Source: Plakobranchus ocellatus (lineage: Eukaryota; Mollusca; Gastropoda; Plakobranchidae). Taken from it: a stretch of DNA of 45,700 nucleotides. This document shows, one piece after another, positions 33,142 through 43,012 of the stretch (position 1 is its first letter; every line of letters begins with the position of its first letter). Position numbers and translations under genes: made by a program. The stretch lies in assembly GCA_019648995.1 (NCBI GenBank), contig BLXT01000624.1, positions 631,600-677,299 of the forward strand, written 5' to 3'. A model generated the notes under the pieces. That model was not told where the DNA came from. It made no database searches and was given only the letters and a program-made list of their open reading frames with translations.

Positions 33142-35085
33142 TCAAATGAGACAAAACAACCAAACATACAAGAAGAAGAAAAAAGAACACAAAAAGTTAA
33201 AAAGAAACGTCTGGGGCGAATTTCGAACAAGCCAAATCGAAGTTTCTGCGCCATCAAAAATCAGGCTTGGGAGATCGTGCAGCACGCTTTGTTGACGTGG
33301 GGAATTTTCTCCTTCTATTTCATCGTCAGGATTTTCTTTACAGCCAGAAGTGTTTACAGCCGTGGGTGTCCTTCGAACATAAGGTTGCTTACTGTCTTCC
33401 ATAAACTTTAAGTTCATCGAATCTTTATCAACTTGGCCTTTAAATCTCTGACGAACGTTTGTTTCAAAGTATTGTTCAGCCGGCTGAGCATCCTTGTTCA
33501 GATCTGTTGTTACAATCGGCTGAGTCATGAGAGTTTGCTCCTGCTTTACTGTTAGCTCAAAACTGGCTGCTTCAACTTGTGTTTCAGACGGATCAGTTTG
33601 ATTTGCCTCATCGATTCTTTCAGCTAAAAGAGAACCGGTCGTCTTATTTTTTTCTACACACTGCTGAGAATCCGTTGACAAACTGTTGTCTTTATCATGT
33701 TCAGCACGAGCCCCTTCATCTTTTTCTGGCTTTAACTCAGTTTGCTGAGCACTGGTTATCTGATCATTTCCTTCAGTTTTCTGCACATTGGCCGCTTTGG
33801 TCATTTGGTCTGTGGTCACTGGTCGTTTGATTATTTCCTTCACTTTGTTGAACACTGCTTTTAGTATGCTCAGCACTGTTTGGTCATTTCCTCCAGTTTG
33901 CTGAGCACTGGTTATCTCGTCATTTTCTTCAGGTTGCTGATCACTGGTTATCTGGTCATTTTCTTCAGGTTGCTGATCACTGGTTGACTGATTATTTTCC
34001 CCAGTCTGCTGAACACTATTTATCTGAGTTTTTCCGCCAGTCTGCGGACCATTGATTGTTTCATCATTTCCTTCAGTCTCTTGAGCACCAGTTATATGAT
34101 CTTTTCCGCCAGTCTGCTGAGTAGTGGTTGCCTGATTATTATCTCCTCTCTGCTGAACAACACTTATCTGAGATTTTCCTCCAATCCCCGGAGCAATTGT
34201 TTGATTATTTTCCCCAGTGAGCTGAGCATTAGTTTTTTTATCCTTCCCCCAAGTCTGCTGATCATTGGCTGTCTGATTATTTCCTCCACTACCTTGAAAA
34301 ACGTTTATCACAGTACCTCCTCCAGTCGGCAGAGCACTGGTTGCCTGATCGTTTCCTCCAGTTAGTGGAGCACTAGTTACCTGATTATTTCCTCCAGGCT
34401 GCTGAGCACTGTTTGCCTGATTATTATCTCCAGACTGCTGGACAATGGTTATCTGGTTACCTCCGCCAACCTGCCCAGCATTGGTTGTCGTATCTTCTCC
34501 TCCAGTTTTCTCAGCACCTGTTTCCTCATCTTTTCCCCCGGTGTGCTCAGGATTGGTTATCTCCTCATTTTCTTCGGCTAACACATCCTTGGCTGCCTGA
34601 TCTTTTATCTCTGTTGCGCTAGAACTGTCAGTTTCATCTTTTTCTGCATCTTGCTCAGCATTGGTTGATTGAGAGTTTTGGTTATTTGCCGAAGCACTGT
34701 CTATTTTTTCCTTTAAGAAGTCGATGGAGATTTCTATCTCTGACGCAGATAATCCTGCTTTGTGCATCTTTACATCATCACTGATTAATTCTCTTGAAAT
34801 GTCGACGATACATTCTATATCTGACTTAGATAGTTTTGCTTTGTCCATCTGTGCATCATTGGGATCACTTTCCCTAGGACTGATTGATTTGCGTAAGAAG
34901 TCGATGATATCTTCTATCTCCGATGCAGATAAGCCTGCTACTTTCACCTCTGCATCATCATGCTCGTTATTCCAAGCGCTAACTGACTCCCGTAGGAAGG
35001 TGATTATAGCTTCCATGTCTGATACAGATAAATCTGCTATGTCCAACTCTGCATCATTATGCTCCATTGTTCCCCTCTGTAGCGC
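33142..35085 (-). CDS. large repeat protein of unknown function, main exon
   Basis: An uninterrupted frame from an acceptor at TTTCATTGTAG|GCG (exon start 35085) or CTACAG|AGG (35076) to TAA at 33142; the first Met gives 641 residues. Residues 4-126 are four modules of 27-33 residues with a consensus like DAEx5AxLSASEIExIIDFLRxSIS, probably helical. Residues 127-170 are acidic and hydrophilic. Residues 171-397 are nineteen 12-residue repeats rich in N, Q, T and G. Residues 398-426 carry an amphipathic segment, VLSILKAVFNKVKEIIKR. After a short repeat remnant comes a charged region, then a final 22-residue hydrophobic run that could be a tail anchor or a GPI-type signal. That tail is T-rich DNA and could instead be chance read-through. 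The frame, at 1.9 kb, is far longer than any chance frame here. I do not recognise the family. With the signal-peptide exon upstream, a secreted or surface protein is inferred. Confidence 0.75.
   Translation of the reverse strand, partial: ALQRGTMEHNDAELDIADLSVSDMEAIITFLRESVSAWNNEHDDAEVKVAGLSASEIEDIIDFLRKSISPRESDPNDAQMDKAKLSKSDIECIVDISRELISDDVKMHKAGLSASEIEISIDFLKEKIDSASANNQNSQSTNAEQDAEKDETDSSSATEIKDQAAKDVLAEENEEITNPEHTGGKDEETGAEKTGGEDTTTNAGQVGGGNQITIVQQSGDNNQANSAQQPGGNNQVTSAPLTGGNDQATSALPTGGGTVINVFQGSGGNNQTANDQQTWGKDKKTNAQLTGENNQTIAPGIGGKSQISVVQQRGDNNQATTTQQTGGKDHITGAQETEGNDETINGPQTGGKTQINSVQQTGENNQSTSDQQPEENDQITSDQQPEENDEITSAQQTGGNDQTVLSILKAVFNKVKEIIKRPVTTDQMTKAANVQKTEGNDQITSAQQTELKPEKDEGARAEHDKDNSLSTDSQQCVEKNKTTGSLLAERIDEANQTDPSETQVEAASFELTVKQEQTLMTQPIVTTDLNKDAQPAEQYFETNVRQRFKGQVDKDSMNLKFMEDSKQPYVRRTPTAVNTSGCKENPDDEIEGENSPRQQSVLHDLPSLIFDGAETSIWLVRNSPQTFLFNFLCSFFFFLYVWLFCLI
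33877..34557 (-). repeat. coding 36-bp (12-residue) repeat array
   Basis: Nineteen units, one of 11 residues, with the consensus TSAQQTGGNDQ[IAT]. Units 3, 7, 11 and 15 end in GG-x-x-x-I or similar, and units 4, 8, 12 and 16 carry x-V-[QF]-Q before the Gly. This gives a higher-order period of four units (48 residues, 144 bp). Most units fit Q-x-G-x2-[ND]-x-[AITV]-x3-Q when read across the unit border. Confidence 0.85.
34693..35067 (-). repeat. coding module repeats (27-33 residues)
   Basis: Four modules, starting near residues 4, 37, 70 and 97 of the main-exon protein, share an acidic start, A-x-LS-x-S-[DE]-[IM]-E and a hydrophobic helix such as DFLRKSIS. A fifth copy lies in the separate exon at 35173-35364. 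Confidence 0.8.
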
Positions 35086-35172
35086 CTACAATGAAAATCG
35101 CGCACCCTGAGTCTACTACAGCTTATTTTTTTCCTCTGAGGAATGTTTGTTTCAAAATGTTTATGAAGTCAC

Positions 35173-35364
35173 CTAAGCACTCATGGATATGTTGAAACAG
35201 GAGGCTGAGACACGAGTGTTTAGTTCATGTTTCTGTGTTGGCTCTTGAAAAGCCCGAGCATTGCTTATTTCATCTAAGAATTCGATGATAATTTCAATCT
35301 GTAACGCATATAATTCTGCTATAAGTATTTCTGCCTCTTCATGCCCGTTTTTCTCCTGCGGCCT
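35173..35364 (-). CDS. duplicated module exon upstream of the repeat-protein exon
   Basis: After a TTCTTTAAATGCAG acceptor the frame reads RPQEKNGHEEAEILIAELYA then LQIEIIIEFLDEIS, clearly related to the modules at the start of the main exon (HNDAELDIADL...AIITFLRES). The exon start AGG and phase 0 match the alternative acceptor of the main exon. The frame ends in TAG directly before a good donor (TAG|GTGACT). If included, the exon would stop translation; if skipped, upstream exons can join the main exon in phase. It may be an alternative last exon, a regulatory exon, or a decayed exon duplicate. Confidence 0.5.
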   Translation of the reverse strand, partial: RPQEKNGHEEAEILIAELYALQIEIIIEFLDEISNARAFQEPTQKHELNTRVSASCFNISMSA

Positions 35365-35474
35365 CTGCATTTAAAGAAGTGCAGGCATTATTTGTTCCAT
35401 GATTTGGTTTAAATTGGTCAGTCATCATTTACAAGTCGAGTTGCCTACCGTGCCAAGTCCTCAAACCTCATATT

Positions 35475-35584
35475 TTAAGCCTCGGTGCTCCCTTGCTTGG
35501 TTGTCAGAGCTGGTGAAGTATCTTGGATTACCGATAGCTTAAACTTTCCCTCCTCCTCAAAAGCAACTTGTATTGTTGTTTGAT
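35475..35584 (-). CDS. short exon of the repeat-protein gene (putative)
   Basis: After TTCTTTCTTACAG the frame reads xQTTIQVAFEEEGKFKLSVI and then runs to TAA at 35475. It enters in phase 1, matching the signal-peptide exon. An internal donor, CTATCG|GTAATC, would end it after KLS in phase 0, which matches the acceptors of both downstream exons. It can therefore be an internal exon (splice after KLS) or a terminal exon (ending GSTEA). Its sequence is unlike random AT-rich frames, but the structure is unproven. Confidence 0.45.
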
Positions 35585-36457
35585 CTGTAAGAAAGAACAA
35601 AATGAGAAACAGTTTAAGGAGCAAAAAGTAAACTCGACCAAAATTAATGATAGTTTATACAACTTTGGCACAAAGACGAAACAGTTTTGCTTGAATTGTT
35701 GTTCAGTATCTTATTTCATATGAAAGTACAAAAGATGGCACAAAAAAATCTCGATTTCAAATATTTAGTATAGAACCAGCGAGGCACGCGGCAAAACAAT
35801 CCTTAAGCGGTCTCTAAAACACAAGAGCGAACACCAAAATAAATAGAGTATTACCTTCGTTGTAACAGACCATGCGATTTTAAACTTCCCCTACAAATAA
35901 AAATTAGCCCTAATTTGTCCACAATATTTGATATCGAAATGCAGCTGTAACGTTTAGTATTTTTCCATTCTTTTCTGAATTTTATATACTGAATTCACCT
36001 CTATTTTAATTCGTTTAGGAAGCTTTCCATCAGTATACTATACTCGGCAAAATATGAAGAGGAGTAGTGTAAGAGCAGGAGAAAGAAGGTGAGAGTAGGA
36101 GGAGAAAGAGGGGGTAAAAGAAGAGAGGGAGAGGAAGGAAATCGTAGAAAGGAGCAAGAAGAGGATGAATAAAGAGAGAAGGAGGGCGATGGAAGAGGAA
36201 GGGGTTGAAAAGGAAAAGGAGGTAGAGGATTGGGAGGAAGAGAGAAAGGACGGGAAGAGAAAAAGAAGAGTAGAAAGAGAGTAAGGAAACATTTCCGTTT
36301 GTAGAAAAGGATAGTTTGCTAGTATCTAATTAACTCAGAACGTGCCTAAAAGTTCATTATTTGTCCTCGTGGCAATCGGTGAAGTTTCTATGATTTAATC
36401 TTAGGCTTTTAAATGCAGTTGTTCAATTTACAAAAAAAAAAACGTAAATATCATCAC
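35585..36457 (-). other. putative intron with GA-rich tract
   Basis: Lies between the signal-peptide exon and the short exon. Positions 36050-36300 are a purine-rich GA/GGA tract on the plus strand, hence a long pyrimidine tract in the transcript sense. Confidence 0.5.
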
Positions 36458-36566
36458 CGATAGCAGTGGTACCTTTCGGAATAAGAATTGCATAACCTGA
36501 CTCAGCCAGGTCGCTTAAAACCAAAAAGAGAACGCCGATTAATTGGTTGTCTGGACTTGACGCCAT
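36458..36566 (-). CDS. signal-peptide exon of the repeat-protein gene (putative)
   Basis: ATG at 36566 opens MASSPDNQLIGVLFLVLSDL then AESGYAILIPKG, a plausible signal peptide with cleavage after AES. Two donors fit phase 1: ATCG|GTGATG (exon end 36458) and AAAG|GTACCA (end 36473). Either joins the exon at 35584 in frame; the first gives a junction Asp codon. The ATG and the first ~17 bases lie in the first unit of the 50-bp satellite that continues to 39086. Confidence 0.5.
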
Positions 36567-39086
36567 TGTTTAGTGATGGAGGTACAACAAGATATTTGAT
36601 TTGCTTCAGACGCCACTGCTCAAAGATGAAGGAGCAGCTCGATGTACGATATTTCTAAGCTAGACGGCATTGTCAATTTGACGGAGATAAAGCAGGATAA
36701 TTTCTCTAGACTAGATTCCATTTCCTAATGATGGAGGTACAAGGAGGATGTATGATATTTTCTATACGCTACTGTCCATTAATGGTGCTACAGCTGGCTG
36801 GACGGTTTTTCTACGCGCAGTCGCCCAGTCAAAGAGATACAGGTGGATGTATGATTTTAAAAAAAAGCTTTGTATCATGATGGAAATAGTGCTAGTATAT
36901 TAAGTCTTTAAGTCATTGTTTGAAGATAGAGGTACAGCAGGATGTTGATATTTTTTTGGCGCCACTGTTCAATGATGAAAGTTTATTGTGGATGTATGAT
37001 ATTGCCTTGCAAGATCTTATAGCGTCATATAGTATGATATTTTCTTGTTGCCATTGTCCAACGATGAACGTACAATGTATATGATATTTTCCAGTCACCA
37101 TTGGCCAATGATTGAGGTGCAGCTGGACGTATATTTTCTAAACAACATAGTCCATTCATGGAGATACATTTAGATGCCTTGTATTTGTAAACGCTCTTGG
37201 CTCATGTTAGAGGTGCCGCTGGATGTATGATATTTTTCTAAAGGCTATTGTTTAATGCAGGGGCCACAGTTGAGCGTATGGTATTTTCAAATGCTCAGGA
37301 AGGAGGTACGATGGATGTATGACATTTAAAGCAATGTTCGAATGATGGAGATAAAGCTGGATGTATGACAATTCTTGTACTTGACGCTATTCCTCATTGA
37401 TGGAGGTACAGCAGGATAAATGATCTTCTCTAGACGGCCTTGTCTAATAGTGGAAGTAGAGCTCGTGTATGATATTTTTTTCGGACTCCACACCATTGCT
37501 CAATGGTGGAGGTATAGGAGTATGCTTGAAGTTTTTAGAAGCCACTTTTCAATAATGGAGGAACAACTGAATATTTAATATTGGCTTAAAGTCATTTTGT
37601 AATAATGAATGTATAACTAGATTATGATATTTTGTAGGCGCCATTGTCTAATGTTGGAGGCAGCTGGATGGATGAAAATTTCTAGGCCTAATTATCCAGT
37701 GATAGAGATAGAGGTGGACATATGATATTTTAAAAGAAGCCAGTGTCTTGGATGGAGCTACGGTTGGTATATACAATTTCTAAGACAAGACGCCATTGTC
37801 CGAAAATAGAGGTACAGCAGGATAGTTCATGTTTTTAGATGCCACTATCTAATGATGGAGGTACAACAGTATGCATAATATTTTCTATTTAACATATGAT
37901 AGAGGTACAGCTACATGTATGATATTTCCTAGACGTCATTGTCCGATGATAGGGTTACAGCTCTATATATGACATTTTCTGGACTTGACGGCATTTCTTA
38001 ATGATGGAGTGATTGCTAGATGCAGAATGCTTCCTGAGCAATGTCTAATGACAGAGGTACAGCTGGGTGCATGGTATTTTCTAGACGCCATTGATTAATT
38101 GTGACAGTTGGTTGCTGTGAATTGAGTCTAGATCTAGGCTGATATTTTGATTTGGCCTTGTTTATTGTGATCAAATTTTGAGTAGACCAAGCTTTCACCT
38201 TTCTTAGTTTAACAGTACCATTACTGTTTTAGATTTGTTTACCTTTTGAGATCTATGGATTTCTAGAAAGTTCTCAAAGTTATGAGAACATCGCTTACAG
38301 GAAGTTATTACATTGTNNNCAGCAGACGAGACAATCTTGTAATGTTTATGTATATTAAGGAGAGAAAAATGAGATTATTTGTTTGGTCAATATTTTAGCT
38401 AACCTTGTTGAAATAAGATTGGCGAGATCGGGATCGCTGAGAAATAGACTGCTTATACGTGTAAATTGGTAGACCTACAGAGAGTGATTTCTGTTCTCTG
38501 GTCTAGCGATAATGAATCCCTCTCACAGGCAGTGTTTAGCGGACCCTTAACTGTAAAGCGCAGAGCCGTTCGTGACATTAATGATGGAGGTTCAGCTAAA
38601 TATATGGTATTTTCTAGGCAATATTGTCCAGAGAAAAAGGATATATAAATTCAGTTCCAATTTATGATATTTTCTGGGCGCCAATGTCCAGTGAAAGAGC
38701 TGCAGGTGGATGTATGATGTTTACAACAAGACAAACAAGACTCATTATGGAGGTACAGCTGTATGTATGACATATTTTGGGCTTTGCGCTATTGTTCAAT
38801 GATGGAATTTCTATAGGATGTTTGATATTTTATATGCCATTTATCAATGATGGAGGTGCAGCTGAATGGATAATATTTTTTGGGACTCAAGGCCATTGCT
38901 CGTTGGTAGAGGCACAATATTATATTTTTATATACGTCATATCTCACTTATGTAGGTAAAGCTAGATGCATAATTGTGTCCAATCTATACGCTATTATCC
39001 AATGATTAAGATACAGCTGGATTCATCGTATTCTCAGGACTAGGTGCAATTTTCCAAGTATTAGAGGCACAGTCGATGTATGACAA
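36549..39086. repeat. degenerate 50-bp satellite, about 40 units
   Basis: Units of 45-56 bp. One half is near CGCCATTGTCCAATGATGGA; the other is near GGTACAGCTGGATGTATGAT, followed by ATTTTCTAGA. Units are strongly diverged, with indels, showing an old array. Clear units run 36549-38110 and resume 38570-39086 around a non-repeat interval. Some units share the longer CTGGACTTGACG (36551, 37980), which is also the start of the signal-peptide exon on the minus strand. Confidence 0.88.
38111..38569. other. non-repeat interval inside the satellite
   Basis: About 460 bases unlike the 50-bp units, with 3 N at 38317-38319. It may be an insertion. No gene or transposon motif seen. Confidence 0.55.
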
Positions 39087-39219
39087 GTCACACAATTTTT
39101 TTTTAATTTTCCCAAGAAATCCGTATTAGATGACATTCAGAACTACATAAGGAAACATGGAGCTATTTTTTTACATAATATCCACACAGGCAGAATCTAT
39201 GCACGATTTTGTTTTTTGT

Positions 39220-39515
39220 ACGAAGCTTTTCACTGAGAATAACTGGACTTGTATGCTTTGTTGAAACAAAGAGAAGATGAAATTGTATTCAGCTTTTCTT
39301 TGCATTAATATACATACATATATACTACTTTTTTTAACGAAGCTTTTCTCTGAGGACATTCGAAATATTGTGTATGCTTTTGTTAAAATAAAGAGAAATG
39401 ATATTGTATTCAGCTTTTTTTTTGCATTTGTATTCATAAATATATACTACTTTTTTGTTCGCAGCTTTTCTCTGAGGATAAGTAATGTACTGCGTATCCT
39501 TTTATTCAGGAAGAC
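39220..39515. repeat. tandem repeat, unit about 120 bp, 2.5 copies
   Basis: Units start near 39220, 39337 and 39459. They share CGAAGCTTTTCWCTGAGRA, a TGTATGCTTTGTT segment, ATTGTATTCAGCTTTT and ATATACTACTTTTTT. The open frames inside are by-products. Confidence 0.85.
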
Positions 39516-41559
39516 GGGATAACTTCTATTAAGCAGCTTCCATTTTGTTATATTTATGTTTCCATCTTGCATTTGTTTCTAAGGAGTAGGTTACATTGTA
39601 GATAGACCGATCAAAATTACTCTCAATACCATACACATTTTATACGATATACATTTTATTCCAAAGATTGAGTGAAGTACAGTTGCCATTAAAGCAAACA
39701 GTCACAAATCGAAAGTAATTGTTAGGTTTAGTTTAGGCCTCACGAGATCAAACTATAATAGATGAGTATGAAATAGATAAAAGAAAGCCTGGCTCTCACT
39801 TTATCCATAAACATATTTCAACCTCTTCATCATTGCAGTTTTTTTTGGTTTTGATTTTTCGATTCCTTTATTAATTTACTCGCTTATGTTTTGTATAATA
39901 CCCTCAAGATCTTCTAACGATATTAAGATTGTAGGTTGCTTATTTATAAAAACATAAATGATTAAGTAAAACAAATATATATGTATGTATGTATATTCCA
40001 ATTTCTTTTTTAGTTTATTTTACATGTAGCATTTTGATATTCGTTCAAATGTCAGGTTTCCTTAGCACAGATTCATAATAGAATATATTTGTCATGGTTC
40101 TTCTTTCATCATTTTGTGTATGGAATCGTTCCACAGTCGGTTTTTTGCATTAAGAAGTTTTACTGTCAGATTTATGCCGAAGTTTTCTAATGATGTAATA
40201 ATTTCTTTTAATATGTTATATGGTCTTCGGTCTTTTCCAGTCCTTTATTTTTTTATTGCTTCCTTTAGCTGTTCTTTAAGGGTAGTTCAACCCTTAGGCT
40301 TTCCTTATGTCCGGTTTTTCACGCCTATCATCTTTGAAAATGTCTTCAACAAGACCATCCGTTAAGTATTCCTTTCTTTTCCATTAACATTGTTCCGTCT
40401 TTTGATTTGATGTAATAAAAGATACTGTGTTCGATTTTGTCACCTCTCACATCTTTAATTATAGCATGCATGAATTTCGAGCTCATCTTCACCACTAGTT
40501 TTTTTCTAACTTTTCGTCTAAGCTTGTGTTGCTCTAGCTCGTGGAAACATCCCAAACAACCAACTAAATTTTGTTGCTGAGATATCCTGGTGCCCTTTCA
40601 AAATAAGCAACTACGTCTTTCGCTTTGTCTCTCAAGTTTTTACATATTGAATTAGTTGATTACTTATAATCAAACGTGTATCACGTAAAACTGTAAAACT
40701 CTATAAGTCGGACAGTCGGACAGTCGGCAAATAAATCGGTAATCCCATCAATCTTAAATTGATTGGGAGGGTAGAAGAATTCAGTAGCACCAAAATAAAT
40801 AAATAAATAAATAATTAAATAAATAAGACCTGCAAAGAGCAGATGATCCTTATAACGACAACCGCCATCCATAGACCCTTACTGCCTTTTGCGTTGGTTA
40901 CAAAACAAAGGCTAGCGGGGACCCCGTACACAAAACGACAGTAAGCAAGGGAAAACCACTGCTGTAAGTTCCCAAGAAAAAATTCATGAAGCGAAACCAA
41001 ATGTAATGTAGAGGAAAACAAATTAAATAAGTAGGAGAGGTGAAAAACCATTACGGTAAAACTACATAAAATAACACATAGTTGTTGGAAAGCGAGTTAA
41101 CCCTAGGACAATATATTTTGGGTTTAGTAGGAAGTCATCAGTTGAAATATAAGGATAGATTCCCATATAAGCCGCCCTTAATTCCAGAAATAAAACAAAG
41201 ACAAAAGGGGGAAACACATAAGAGAAGATACTGTAACATTTAAAATGAAACAGAAAGTAATTCAGAGGGAAAATGAAAAAAATAAGGATCGAGGTCTTTA
41301 CAGAATGGAGCTTGTTCCCTTTTGCAAGGTAAGCGATGGTCACCCGACCAAGGGATCTAGGAGTTCCAGTGAAAAATGAGTACTGCACTAAAAATATCAA
41401 TAAATGTCATAATTAAAGTACATAACCGTATCCAAATGTCCGGTGAATGACGTACATTAGGTCGAAAAGCAAAATTGAAATATTCGATGGAAGAGATTAA
41501 CCTCTTAATCATGACCACCAACAGAATTCCACCACCGACGAGATCCACGGAAGATGATG
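39516..41559. other. non-coding, with (AAAT)n at 40792-40828
   Basis: Several minus-strand frames at 40815-41548 translate to hydrophobic sequence, but they lie in three frames and lack the landmark residues of membrane receptors, so no gene is called. A TAAA/AAAT tetranucleotide run is present. Confidence 0.45.
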
Positions 41560-41605
41560 GTGTTCTCTATACTCACTGATTACTTATGGAGGTACAACTG
41601 TAGCG
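41560..41605. repeat. isolated unit of the 50-bp satellite
   Basis: ACTTATGGAGGTACAACTGT matches the satellite half-unit, 2.5 kb beyond the array. Confidence 0.5.
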
Positions 41606-43012
41606 GCTCAACCATGCTCATAGCACATTGTTTCGTCTTAATTCATATCCAGATGTAGATCGTGGTCTCAATGTAATTTAGATCTATGTCAACCAGACCG
41701 TTCATGGACAAAAAGACCACGTTGTGAAAGACATTGATTCTTGTTTATTAGTGTAAGCTTTGCATCTTGATTAAGTCACGGAGTTTTATTATCATAGTCA
41801 TGCACTGTTACCCAAAGTATCGAGACTAAATAGGAGCATTCTTCATTTCGAGTTTTCCAATATTATTAAAATAATTATTTTTTAGTGTATTTGCTGATGG
41901 ATCATAAAATGATTTTCTTTTCATGCCAGGGACCAACAAATATTTTTCTTTAATTAAAGAATATTTGTGTTGGTCGTGGGCCATATGCTGAAAAGACTTA
42001 GAGAAATCCCATTTATTGAGGCAGATTATTTAAAATTTCAATTTAAAACCATCGTTAAAAATAAATGAAGTGTACTAAGAAAAAAGGATTTATTTCTTCT
42101 TTTTTTGTGTTCATTTTCAGTTCAGTTTGTAAAGCGGTGTTTCTTTGTCTGAGAACAAAAGTGGTTTTTAGTGGTTTTATCTTGATCGAAACATTGCACA
42201 ATGAAATATTGTCGCTTATCTCCAAAAGTGAACCTAACTAAACATAAAACAAAAAAAAAATTGTTAAACTTACGAGCAAGGGATAAAATATGAGAGCATT
42301 TGTCATTACTTTTGTCAGATCAAGTAAAGTATTCCTCAGATAGATTAAAACTATTGCGTGTCGATGGCGTTCTAATTAAAAGGCTTTGGTTTTTTACTGC
42401 AGTGAAGTTGAAATGTGATTCGTGGTTCGATTATAATCAATAACATTTGTGAGGCAACTTGAGAAAATCTTTCACAAGTCGGCCAGTGAGCATTTTAGCT
42501 GTTACTTGCATCATAAAATGCATGGTTTTCTCAAGAGAATGCTGTTTACATTTTTTTTTTTATATTTTTATTAGAACCGAAGTTATAGCCTTTCCCAGAT
42601 ATTCGTTCCCAAAAAGGTAAAATGGAGAAAACCGCGTTTAAAGTTTTTAAGACTTTGTACTCTCTTTTATGTCATTGTCAAATGTAGCAGGTGTGCTTTT
42701 TCAGTCTAGTTAGATGTAAACTAGGCTGTCCGGGTTATTATCAGTATTTCTGAAACTAATAATGAAGATCTAAACATAGAATGTATATCTAGAGCAAGGA
42801 CCTAGATTTCTAGATCCAGATCTAGATCTAGATTGAACCTCAACCTCTAAGGGCTAGTGCTGGGCAGGATTCGACTACAGGATTCGACATTAGGCCTAAG
42901 ATTCGAATGTCTAGAATTAATACAACTTTATAACTTGCACCAACTTGTAGCAAAAATAATCTTAGACGGTTAAAGGGAGAATAATCTACGCTAAAAGAGG
43001 GCAATTTATGAT
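41606..43012. other. non-coding, with a palindrome at 41931-41975
   Basis: A 45-bp imperfect palindrome centred on CTTTAATTAAAG, with arms GACCAACAAATATT and AATATTTGTGTTGGTC. A CTAGATCTAGATCT-type run lies near 42800-42835. No gene seen. Confidence 0.5.

Noticed and set aside
33579-35110. Several plus-strand frames opposite the repeat-protein exon
   Set aside because: They are antisense shadows of the minus-strand repeats and break up into different frames.
36549-39086. Regular tandem array that might look like a CRISPR at a glance
   Set aside because: The units are contiguous and diverge along their whole length with no unique spacers, and the context is eukaryotic.
40815-41548. Three hydrophobic minus-strand frames that could suggest a multi-pass receptor
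   Set aside because: They lie in different frames, lack the landmark residues of receptor families, and AT-rich DNA gives hydrophobic translations by chance.
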